From the NCBI GenBank assembly GCA_029215795.1, contig JARDYH010000002.1, forward strand, positions 38,610,001 through 38,674,000: a stretch of DNA of 64,000 nt. The letters are read 5' to 3'. How positions within the stretch are numbered: position 1 is the stretch's first letter; each line of letters starts with the position of its first letter. The notes below the pieces were generated by a model. It was not told where the DNA came from. It did no database searches and worked only from the letters and a program-made list of their open reading frames with translations. The translations under genes were made by a program, and so were the position numbers. Positions 55,445 to 64,000 of the stretch are shown piece after piece. The stretch is from Anniella stebbinsi. Lineage: Eukaryota; Chordata; Lepidosauria; Squamata; Anniellidae.

Positions 55445-55799
55445 GGCTGCCTCTACAAGAGAGGTTTAAAGCTCTTTCAAGGCGCTTAAAAAAATTTAAC
55501 TCTACAAGAATGGAGCGCAAATCGGGTGTAGAGGCGCATTATCTCTCCAATTATAAGCATTATCGAATGCGCGTTAAATCGTGAGTTTTATTTTGCTCCG
55601 GCCATTAAAGCGCATTTTGACTATGTGAACAAGCACTTATGCGCATTAACTACTTGTAAAGTGCATTTTGGTCATCCGTTAATGCGCTTCGCTGCCTCTC
55701 GCCGCTTCTCGTGCAGAGGTATTAGGTGTAAATGCGCTTCAGCGATTATGCGCATAATCGCCTAACCGGGCACAAAAGCGAATCCTTGTAGAGGGGACC
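55445..55799. mobile_element. CpG-rich AATGCGC-tiled element, copy 2
   Basis: Same orientation and block order as copy 1, 135 bp downstream. Contains a perfect 20-bp palindrome GCGATTATGCGCATAATCGC at 55742-55761. Ends 'cttgtagaggggacc'. The flanks of the two copies are not alike, so a simple tandem duplication including flanks is not seen. Confidence 0.75.
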
Positions 55800-55904
55800 A
55801 TTGTCAATAGAGACTCATTTCTTTTACTATTTCATGGCACAGTGCAGAGATAAGGTGACCATGCTGTCCACTGAGGGCAGGAGTTGCTCCATGCTGCATT
55901 CCCT

Positions 55905-56132
55905 AGTTTATTTTATTATTACATTTGTATCCTGGCTTTTTCTTCTTACAAGAAACCCAAGGTGGTTTTCATGGTCCTCTTCCTCTCCGTTTTATTTTCA
56001 CAAGAACCCTGTAAGGTAGGCTTAGGCTGAGAGTCAGTGAGTGGCCTAAAATCGCCCAGTGGTCTCCATGGCAGAATGGGGCCTAGAACCCAGATCTCCC
56101 AAGTCCCAATCCGACACTCTAGCCACACAGGC
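55905..56132 (-). mobile_element. tRNA-derived SINE (MIR/CORE-like), near full length
   Basis: The antisense reading has an A-box-like TGGCTAGAGTG and a B-box-like GGTTCTAGGCC, the core 'aggctgagagtcagtgag' and a 3' AT-rich tail. Pol III promoter boxes are thus partly preserved. Confidence 0.85.
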
Positions 56133-56400
56133 TTTCCGTTTATGGTTTTTAAACTATCTATTCTTAACCTCATGAAGTTATGCTTGAACTCTGGGCCAAG
56201 CAGAGAATTTGCCATGGAATGTTAGCAACCTGCGCATGTTAGTAAAGCTGAGCTCAAGAAAAAATAAAGATATAAGCTTGGATCCAAAGACGAGTTAAAT
56301 TAAGGAAGGCAAGTCCATTCTTAAGTGCCATGAGCTGAATAAGGGCTGGGTCCATTTCCCACTTGGAGCAGCTGAATGACAAAGTTGGAAGGCCAGTAAG
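56133..56400. other. No recognised feature
   Basis: Short unique-looking stretch. Confidence 0.45.
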
Positions 56401-56742
56401 CAGTGGAGGCACAGAGCTCTGATGAGAGTGAATCCGCTCCGGGTTTCAGTCAGAACTCTAAAGATTCTATCCCAAGGTGCTCTGCATTTTGGATAGCTCC
56501 TTTAGAGTTCTGACTGGTTCTGGCTGAAACCTGGAGCAGATACACCTCCCAGCAGACTTTGGATCCCCCAGGCAGTAAGCCTATATACACCAGTTGCTGA
56601 GGAACATGGGTGGGAGGGTGCTGATGCACCGTGTTCTGTTTGTGGTTCCCTGATTGACAGCTAGTCGGGCACTGTGTGCTGGACTAGATGGGACATTTGG
56701 TCTGATCCAGCAGGGCTCTTCTTATGTTCTTAGGCTCCACTG
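56401..56742. mobile_element. CAGTGGAGCCT hAT-like MITE with CR1 inside
   Basis: Left end CAGTGGAGGC, right end GGCTCCACTG. Flanking octamers CCAGTAAG and CCAGCTAG agree at 6 of 8. The core palindrome 'tttagagttctgactgg' matches the 22821 copy. The element is enlarged by a CR1 3' fragment at about 56575-56731. Confidence 0.65.
56575..56731 (+). mobile_element. CR1 3' end inside MITE
   Basis: 'caccagttgctgaggaacat', 'gctggactagatgggacatt' and 'tgatccagcagggctcttct' are the sense 3' terminus of CR1. Confidence 0.75.
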
Positions 56743-56962
56743 CCAGCTAGTCAAACTGTTCCAGTTTTTTTTTTTTAATGTTATTCAAATCTTGATAACA
56801 TACAAGAACACTGTTATCCAAAACAACAATACATGCTGTATGTAGTCTAAAACCAACAATGAGCTGCACTTTTACATTGTTGTAAAATCTTCCTGCTTGA
56901 TGGGGTTGGTGGGAGTGGTAAATTGTTTACTTATTTTTTCAGGTGATAATATATGTTGAAAG

Positions 56963-57185
56963 AGCCAGTAGTATGGTGTACTGGGACTGGGACTTATGGG
57001 GTCCAGGTTCTAGTCTCAACTCAGCCATAAAATTCACTGGGTGATTTTGGGCCACTGACCGCCAGCCTAACCAACCTCACAGGGTTGTTGTGAGGATAAA
57101 ACGGAGAGGAGGATCATACAGGAGGAGGATCGGAGGAGAATCTTGTCCACTGAGAAAGACAAGAAAAAAAAATAAAAACTAGCAG
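56963..57185 (+). mobile_element. tRNA-derived SINE (MIR/CORE-like)
   Basis: B-box-like GGTTCTAGTCTC (57005), core 'cactgggtgattttgggcca', 'acctcacagggttgttgtga', A-rich 3' tail. Confidence 0.8.
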
Positions 57186-57867
57186 AAAAACAGATATTCT
57201 GGGAATCAATGGCTTTACCATACCTGTTCAGCTTTGTTAAAAAACTATTGCCCATTTTCAGCCTCTACTACAGGTGCCTTTACACATAGGAAAATCAATC
57301 TTATATCATTTATTATACCGTAGAACCATGAGGTATTCTGGTGCTTAATTGCAGGTGATTTTAATTGCACGTGGCCAGGATTTGTTGGTAAGGTTTAGTA
57401 TGTAGAAATTATTTCCTGTTGCCATCAAAGCTCAAATATCTAAAATTGACTGCTGCAGTAATACTTTGATGTCACATGATATGCTGCTTTTATGCAACGA
57501 CTGTCAGGTGTTGCATGGCAATGTGGCAATCGCGATCACAGACCTACCATTTTTAACTGACTATCTTCCTTTTGCTGTTGTTAGCGATTAATTTTCTCCA
57601 AAAGAATCAGGTATGTCTTCTTTCCAGCTCCACCTGGTGATCAGACTGCAGATTGCACCCCTGAACAGCTTTCTCCCCTTCCAAATCATGAATTAAAGAA
57701 ATTGAAGTTATTACAGAAATGGCTGATAGGGCTTCCCTGATGCGATGGCATGTAAAGCTCCAGTGTAACTTAGCATGCTCATGTCCTTCCCATCCCCATA
57801 TTCTCAAATTCCATCAGTGGAAACACAAGTTGAGGGATGACTACTATTAGTAGTATTGATTTTGCTG
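57186..57867. other. No recognised feature
   Basis: Unique-looking sequence. Confidence 0.45.
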
Positions 57868-58024
57868 TGAATGACTAACACAGCTACCCGCTGGATGTTA
57901 CTACTGTTATACACCAAGGATGACCTGCATCAGCCAACCTGGTGCCCTACAGATATGTTGGCCATGCAAGGTTGGGATGAGAGTGGTAGCCTAAACATCT
58001 GGAGAGCAATAGCTTAGGGAAGAC
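57868..58024. mobile_element. Fragments: CTTCATCAGAT-family tail and GGTTGGGGAAG-type MITE
   Basis: 'atgactaacacagctaccc' (57872) matches the terminal part of the 28569 family. 'gccaacctggtgccctacag' and 'ttagggaagactg' (57935-58024) match the outer parts of the 43021 MITE. Confidence 0.5.
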
Positions 58025-58131
58025 TGATTTACATCTACAACAGCTAAAGCAGATTGTTTCCAGATTGCTGAAAGACCTAGGAGAGATGTAGAAAGTCCCC
58101 AGCCAGAGAAAAAGTTATTTCTTGTATTCCA

Positions 58132-58167
<36 letters not shown>

Positions 58168-59582
58168 GACTTAATATATATACATTATTTTTTCATATAT
58201 AGGGTGCCTTTACATTGGAAGGATTCAAGTATCTATCTAGTTTTATTACTATACAATCTAACAGTGTCAGCTCCTGTTGCAAAAAATGCTTCTGGAAAAC
58301 AGACTGTCCTTGGAAAGTACAGGAGTTGCACATTGTTCACATAGGTTGAACTGGACCTTCAAGTAGACAGGAAAATACAATTAACATTTCAATGGCCTTT
58401 TAATCCTACAGTAGATTGAAATGATATACAGGAATTGTTTTAAACTATATTCACTTTATAGTTTTTTGAGAATAAACATGCATATAATAGGGTAAGAAAA
58501 CAAAAAATGATATGCAACCCTACTTAATAGATTGTGGTGTGTGTGCATGTGAGAGACACTTCACAAGAGTAGAACTTCTTGCACAATTGTTTGCATACAC
58601 AGTGAGGCCAACAGTTAACTAAATTGAACATTTGATTGTTATTTGGATTCTTCTGTAGACAAAAAAGTGTCTGTCAGAAGCAGACATTTGCTAAGATGAG
58701 TTTCACATGCTAAACTTTAGAGAAAGTGATAGAGCTCCGAAATAAATACATATGTAAAACAGTGACACCTGAAGAGGTATGTGTCTAGATGCAAGGGTCC
58801 AGGAAATAAAACAGAAAAACTAGGGAGAAAACAGTTTTTTCCATTCTTCGGGGTGGGTTTCCCCCTTCCCCAAATTGAACAATTTTGGATCACAAAATAT
58901 TTCCTTCTATAATTATGATATCCAGCATAGTTATTTCTTCCATCCCTTACACAAATTATTGATCTAATCTATCTTCTACAGATAGACATTTACGGATGTT
59001 CCAAGTCATGCTCAGTTTCCAAACGTGTGACTAGAGTCAACACCGTATCATAAAATATGAAGGAAACATGCATTCTTAACAGAGTGGGTTTTTGTACTAA
59101 AGAATCCTGAGTGCCTGGACTTGTTCTGGTTAGATGCTATAGCAGTCGATGAATGTAGTTATAAAACCCTCTTCTTCTGGCTTCTAGGATGATTCATATG
59201 TTTCAGGGACTACCTGCTGAAATTCCCTCTGGTTAGACATGTCATACCTTGCTATGAAATGCTGCAAAAGCCAAAAACAAAAACCCAGAAACAAACCCAC
59301 TGAGAACGAGTGAAGTCACACAATTTGTATGTGCAACTGATCTAAGAAGTTGTGTGGGGGCCTTAGGGTAAGTTTACAATAGTGGAATGGACCTGGAAAC
59401 ATGTGGAAGGCTACCACTTACAGGATGGGACTTCTTGCATCCTCTCCTCCCTCCTGCACTCCCCTGTACATCCTCCAGAGCTCCTTCCAGGAGCCTCCAA
59501 TCCTCTGTTGCAGATGGAGGGTATACACAGGGCTGCAGGGGAGAAGTAGAGGACACAGAAGTCAAAGAGCTGAAATGAGACT
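58025..59582. other. No recognised gene; includes (CT)n
   Basis: A (CT)n tract at 58137-58163. The remainder is unique-looking. Overlapping 63-79 codon frames at 59374-59640 on both strands have no signature. Confidence 0.45.
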
Positions 59583-59645
59583 GAGGATTTATTTACTTAT
59601 TTACAATATCTATATACCACTTCTCACTCAGGAATTTTAGAGTGG
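59583..59645 (-). mobile_element. LINE/SINE 3' tail remnant
   Basis: 'ttatttacttatttacaata' then 'tctatataccacttctcac', the antisense of an L2-like terminus. Confidence 0.4.
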
Positions 59646-59797
59646 CGGAAAAATCGAATAAAAGAATAACTCTCTTAAATGCCATTCAGTCACTTTATCT
59701 GCAACATAACCACCTTCATCAGTAAAAATTAACACATCTAATTTTGTTGAACAGAAATCATTGCACAATGGAAAACAGAAATTGTGGTGGACACAAC

Positions 59798-59975
59798 AGG
59801 CCTGGTTCATGCGTAACAATAAACCAAAGTATGGGTTGACATTATGTGCAAACCCTGTGCTAAGGTTTAACTACGGGTTGTTAAACAGAACCCAGGAAGA
59901 GAACACATGATTTGTTGTTGGCTTAACTGCCGGGTTATTTAGCGCCTAAATATCCCAGTGGTCTGGGTTTGGACA
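59798..59975. mobile_element. Possible palindromic-tile MITE, degraded
   Basis: Tiles 'taaccattt'-like are replaced by 'aaggtttaactacgggttgt' and 'ggcttaactgccgggttatt'. Terminal repeats are not convincing. Confidence 0.35.
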
Positions 59976-60579
59976 TCACACTCAGCAATCTACGAAGGAA
60001 CTGCTGAGTAAAAGTGGCAGAAATGTCTGCAACTGTCAGACGGGATGATTGACATGCAATTTGTATTCTATTTCCAACATACAATAATTTATGTAGAGAT
60101 TTGTTATATTTACAACAATCACAGTCCCATTAAAGGTGCATGTGGTTTTGTGTCCCCAATCAGACATTTAAATTGGAAAGTACTATTTGTGAAGTTGTTA
60201 AAACAAAATTGCATGCCAGATAGACCCCATATATAAAATGATGGTTCAGAATCTATTGATTTCTGCCAGTATTTTGGGTTTCCAGAAACTGGAGGAGTAA
60301 TGCTATCCCCAAAGAATGGTTTTGCAAAGTCTGGAAGGTAGCAGGAATAACCAAGCTAACCAAATATGTTTGTTTAAGTGACGTCAAGAAACTGCTTGTT
60401 TTTCCAATGCCTGGCACTCTTTCACTGTTTATGAGATGGATATAATTTGGACATTAATAGATATAACGGTTCCTCCATTATAGACTGAGAGAAGGGGGAA
60501 GCTTTCCAATGTACTTTCTATAACCTTTGTGATTGGCATCACCTTATCCAAATCTATTTATGTTAAACGCTATTCCAGA

Positions 60580-60613
<34 letters not shown>

Positions 60614-60898
60614 GATAACCAACCTTCATCCTGGCTTTTGTGGACTCTCACTTAAAGATCTGCTATCAGAAGGAATATAAAGATGTAAAGATCTTGATTT
60701 CATTACAATGAATTCCTACAGTTAAACTCTAGTAACAACCTAGTAAGTGACAGTTCCCAGCTGTCCTTTTTTGGACTTTGCACACGAAACATATAATGTA
60801 TAATAGATGAATGTGGAAATGTATATACCTTAATTTAGTAATCCAGAGAAGTGATATCTTATTGATTGTAGTATGTATTCTCTTACTGATTGTTTATT
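59976..60898. other. No recognised gene; includes (ATT)n
   Basis: Unique-looking apart from an (ATT)n at 60580-60614. Confidence 0.45.
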
Positions 60899-60924
60899 AA
60901 TGGAGGCACAGCCGTGCCTCCATT
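60899..60924. repeat. Short perfect inverted repeat (11-bp arms)
   Basis: AATGGAGGCAC, AGCC, GTGCCTCCATT: 11-bp arms and a 4-base loop. A G-run follows at 60976-60987. Confidence 0.9.
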
Positions 60925-61994
60925 GTTAAGGGCCATCAGTAAAAAACACATTCCGCCATGTTAAAGTGATAATTGGGGGGGGGGGGGTCATTCTAACAGC
61001 CATAAAATCGAAAATGTTTTATCAACCTTTCTGAAATTTACAGGTGCCAGAAAGAAATGTTTGTTTTACATTACCTGAAAATTTCAAGAAGGTTGGTGAA
61101 AGATTGAGGGAAGGAGAAAAGGAATACAAACCTGTCTCCCTGCTTTTGTAAAATTTACTTCCGGGTTGAGACTTTTGTGCTCACAATTTGCATACTTTCT
61201 AGAGCCTTATTAATTACTCCAGTGGTGGGGTCTTCTTCCTCCTTGACTGTAGTTGGTGGAAAGCTTTTCATTTTTTTAAAATTCCCTTCGGTTGACTTTT
61301 AAGGACTATTTTAACCTCTCATTCAAGTCAATGAGGTGGCCATCTTCCCTCATACACACGCTCAGTAGCGTCAATCTCCCCCCTCCCTCCTGCCTTAGAA
61401 TGTGGGGTGGGTGAGTGAAATGGCCGCTGCCTCTAGCACAGACCTTTTGAGAGAAGAAGAAGAAGAAGAAGAAGAAGAAGAAGAAGAAGAAGAGTTTCTC
61501 TTTTCTCTTCTGGAACATGCATTCCTTTGGCTCTGAGAGTATTTTGGGCTATCTTCATAAGGCCAGTTTGCTCTTTTGCTCCCTGGTGAAGCAGGGTGTG
61601 GTTCCTCTGGATCCATGGTAACCTGATCTTCAGATCTCTCCAGGGAATAGGTGGCTATATCTTTCTTTCTATCCCCCACCCCCCACCCCACACACAGTGC
61701 TCCTTCCCTCTTTTCTAAGAGTTTGGTCCATACTGCTATAAGTTGAAAGCTTCAAACACTTCATTTAATTAGTTTGGGACGGTGTTAAGTTTTAAGTTCA
61801 ACGTTGAAACCTTTCAAAGTGCTTCTGGGCCTACAACACTGGTTTCGGCCTAGTCACCCTGTTTTTCTAATAAGGTTTAGAAACAGTTGAGCTGTCGTTT
61901 CTTTTGCATAGTGTACACACATGGATTTTCTTTCTAATCTTTGCAGTCTACACTGGCTCCCTCCTTGATGTGTTTTTAGATGCAGACAAACCCT
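60925..61994. other. No recognised gene; includes (AGA)n
   Basis: (AGA)n at 61452-61493 produces the poly-S and poly-F stretches of chance minus frames at 61306-61691. No repeat family assigned. Confidence 0.4.
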
Positions 61995-62132
61995 TTTTTG
62001 TTCCAGCAGGCCTTTGGCAAATAATCTGGACCTCTGTCTATACCTTTGACTTTTAAATTGTTATGTATTTAAAATGTTTAAAATGCTTTAATATTGAAAA
62101 GTATTTAATTATATTTTTAACTTTTGTATATT
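61995..62132 (+). mobile_element. L2 LINE, 3' end (left of MITE insertion)
   Basis: 'ttccagcaggcctttggcaa' and the following AT-rich 3' UTR resemble L2 ends. It resumes at 62453. Confidence 0.6.
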
Positions 62133-62452
62133 TAGGCTGACCATATGAAAAGGAGGACAGGGCACATGTAACTTTAACAGTTGTAGAGAAAAGGGAATTT
62201 CAGCCAGTGTCATTTGTATGCAATTAGTCCCTGGTGAAATTCCCTCTTCATCACAACAGTTAAAGTTGCAGGCACTATACTAGAGTGACCATATACAAAA
62301 GAAGGCAGGACCCCTGCGACTTTAACTGTTGTGATAAAGAGGGAATTTCACCAGGAAGTAATTGCATACAAATGACACTGGCTGAAATCCCCTTTTCTCT
62401 ACAACTGTTAAAGTTACATGAGCCCTGTCCTCCTTTTCATATAGTCAGCCTA
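62133..62452. mobile_element. Complete 320-bp palindromic MITE (TAGGCTGACCATATG)
   Basis: Ends TAGGCTGACCATATGAAAAG and its inverse ...CATATAGTCAGCCTA. GTATATT lies directly on both sides (62126-62132 and 62453-62459), a perfect 7-bp target duplication by this reading. The outer arms of about 90 bp enclose an inner hairpin ('ggtgaaattccctcttcatc' facing 'aaagagggaatttcacc'). The inner loop contains 'tagagtgaccatatacaaaa', a copy of the terminus. Superfamily unsettled. Confidence 0.85.
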
Positions 62453-62552
62453 GTATATTCCTATTTATAGGTTTTAGCTGTATATGTTTTAGTTTTGTAA
62501 GGCTGTCCTGAGGCCCAGCATTGGGCAAAAGGCAGGATACTACTACTACTAC
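62453..62552 (+). mobile_element. L2 LINE, 3' end (right of MITE insertion), (ACT)n tail
   Basis: 'ctgtcctgaggcccagcatt' then 'gggcaaaaggcaggata' and (ACT)n at 62528-62549, the usual L2 arrangement with an unusual tail unit. Confidence 0.65.
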
Positions 62553-63294
62553 TACTACTGTTTCAGATTTCACTTCTGCATCTGATGTTCTTTTGCATTT
62601 ACTTTTCTTTATAAACCATTCATAGCTTAAGACTTCTTGTGTGGCATGTTTTCATTGGTTTAACAAGTTAAAAGGGGTATTCACTGTTTTCGTGCTTATG
62701 TTATAAAATCTATTTTCAACAGGCCTAGTAACTTCAAGAGTAACAGAGTTGGGGAAAATCCTCAATCTCTTTGCTATCAGAGGCACTGAGTAAGGGACCC
62801 CTGGAGATAATTTAGACTGACCCCAACCACAAAACACTATTCCCCCTTCTGAAGAGATCTGGACCACAGACTACTAAAGACAAACAAAGTAGCAGGCCAT
62901 AATAACAGTTCTCATGTGGCCATTTGCCTTATGAGGCAGGTGCTCTGCGGGCTACCAGATGGAGGGACTAACAGGCCATAAAGTTGCCTGGCTGGGTCTG
63001 CCAGAAATCCAGCCTCAACACTCCTGGAAGGTCCATGTTCTATAGCACCTGCTGTCAGATGAACTTGAGGAAATCCCACTCTCCACCCCTGGGTTTAATT
63101 TACTGGCTTCCCCTGGCTGGATCTTGCAGGAAACTATAGGGACAGACAGAGCAGGCATTCATAGCACACATAGAATGCTGAGACTGGCAAATCTAAAAGC
63201 AAGTGTGTTGCTTTTCAAGAACCAAGGAAATTCAATGGGTCTTACTTTTGAGTAAATATCTAGGGATGGAAATGCAGCCTATGCAAGAACTGAG
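62553..63294. other. No recognised gene
   Basis: Unique-looking, with a diverged arm of the CAATCCTATACA family near 63228-63282 ('caatgggtcttacttttgag'). Confidence 0.4.
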
Positions 63295-63929
63295 TAGGGT
63301 GACCATAGTTGGGAAACCAAAAAAGAGGACACCTAGTGGGGGGGCAGGAAAATGGCTTTCTGGGGCCACCTTAAAGTCCCCAATTGGAGCAGAGGAGGGG
63401 AAAGCATGTCATTCTCACTCCACCCCACTGCTCCAATCAGGCCCTTTTCTATAATGCCTGGGAATGACACGTTTTTCCCTTTTAAGGCCTTGATTGGAGC
63501 AGTGGGAGAGAATGACACACCTCCAGAAAGCATGTAATTCCCCCCTGCCACGCTAATGGTGGCCTTAAAAGGGAAAGTGTGTAATTCCAGGTCATTATAG
63601 ACTATTGCATAAAATCCCCCCTGACACCGAGGATAGAAGAAAAACCAGGAGAAATCTGGGGAAACCCCGACAGTTTTTTATTATTATTTATTATTGCATT
63701 TATATCCCACCTTTTTTTCCGCCAAGAAACCCAAGGCGGCATACATAATCCTCCTCCTCTCCATTTTATCATCACAACAGCAACCCTGTGAGATGGGTTG
63801 GGCTGAGAGTCTGCAATTGGCCCAAAGTCACCCAATGGGTTTCCATGGCTAAGTGGGGAGTAGAACCCAGATCTCCCAGCTCCCAGTCCAACACTTTAGC
63901 CACTAGGCCACACCCTAGTGGTCACCCTA
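63295..63929. mobile_element. hAT-like non-autonomous element (TAGGGTGACCA ends) containing a SINE
   Basis: Left end TAGGGTGACCA; right end TGGTCACCCTA. Flanked by GAACTGAG (63287-63294) and GAATTGAG (63930-63937), an 8-bp duplication with one change. The interior has repeated blocks 'ttggagcag', 'gaatgacac' and 'ccttaaaagg' in both orientations. No transposase frame. Confidence 0.75.
63675..63912 (-). mobile_element. tRNA-derived SINE, near full length, inside the hAT-like element
   Basis: The antisense reading begins GTGTGGCCTAGTGGCTAAAG (A-box region), then B-box-like GGTTCTACTCC, core 'gtgactttgggccaattgca', 'ccatctcacagggttgctgt', and an AT-rich (ATT)n tail at 63675. Best preserved SINE here. 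Confidence 0.9.
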
Positions 63930-63937
63930 GAATTGAG

Positions 63938-64000
63938 CCATGCCAAGTTGGAAGCAGATCGGTTCGTGCCTTGATTTTTAGGATAGTTTTTTTAAAAAGT
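63938..64000. other. Window edge, nothing recognised
   Basis: Short unique-looking end of the window. Confidence 0.4.

Noticed and set aside
54966..55799. CRISPR-like or satellite array
   Set aside because: Motif spacing is irregular and motifs occur in both orientations. Two dispersed-type copies with inverted ends fit a transposon better.
55905..56132. Functional tRNA gene from A/B-box matches
   Set aside because: The boxes belong to a SINE with a CORE-like body; no tRNA cloverleaf can be formed by eye.
61306..61691. Poly-F or poly-S frames as genes
   Set aside because: Produced by the (AGA)n microsatellite read in two frames.

Overview
The window looks like euchromatic DNA from a squamate reptile, most likely a lizard. 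This is inferred from its repeat content and from nothing else. It holds many CR1 and L2 LINE copies, a truncated L1 with a CCHC-type C-terminus, an R4-like LINE with a restriction-like endonuclease, tRNA-derived SINEs with a MIR/CORE-like body, and many short palindromic DNA transposons (MITEs), mostly hAT-like. No complete host protein-coding gene is visible. All the long open frames are retroelement reverse-transcriptase or C-terminal pieces, or GC-rich chance frames. No tRNA, rRNA, CRISPR or prokaryotic-type feature was seen.

Layout. 0-5 kb: old CR1 and L2 ends, then a near-perfect 124-bp-arm foldback (2497-2889). 4.7-5.7 kb: a solo-LTR-like element on the minus strand, split by a palindromic MITE. 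6.3-8.4 kb: a minus-strand CR1 with a plus-strand CR1 inside it. 8.7-10.5 kb: a truncated L1 with a perfect 16-bp target-site duplication, abutting a MITE with a perfect 8-bp one. 12.4-15 kb: CR1, then a long L2 whose RT frame has one stop. 15.5-19.4 kb: mostly unique sequence. 19.4-22.1 kb: L2 insertions between matching MITE arms. 24.8-25.7 kb: a SINE split by a 746-bp hAT-like element. 29.4-30.3 kb: a TA-flanked, Tc1/mariner-like element with a CpG-rich core and a piece of CR1. 30.3-36.9 kb: mostly unique, with one GC-rich block. 37-39 kb: L2 ends, one with an intact 270-codon C-terminal frame.

About 41.2-42.8 kb is a CpG island, the only good candidate for host regulatory sequence: a promoter and first exon, direction unproven. 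It suggests that at least one flank is an intron or promoter-proximal DNA of a real gene. 43-50.2 kb: L2, CR1, MITEs and a three-layer nest (MITE, L2, R4). 51.3-53.4 kb: a minus-strand CR1 interrupted by an L1 tail and an L2 tail. 54.1-55.8 kb: a MITE whose right arm is inverted, followed by two copies of an unusual CpG-rich element tiled with AATGCGC. 56-64 kb: SINEs, hAT-like MITEs and an L2 tail, again nested.

The elements do not form a pathway. The main biological content is an insertion chronology readable from nesting and target-site duplications. Class names rest on recalled protein motifs and terminal sequences; none was checked against a database.
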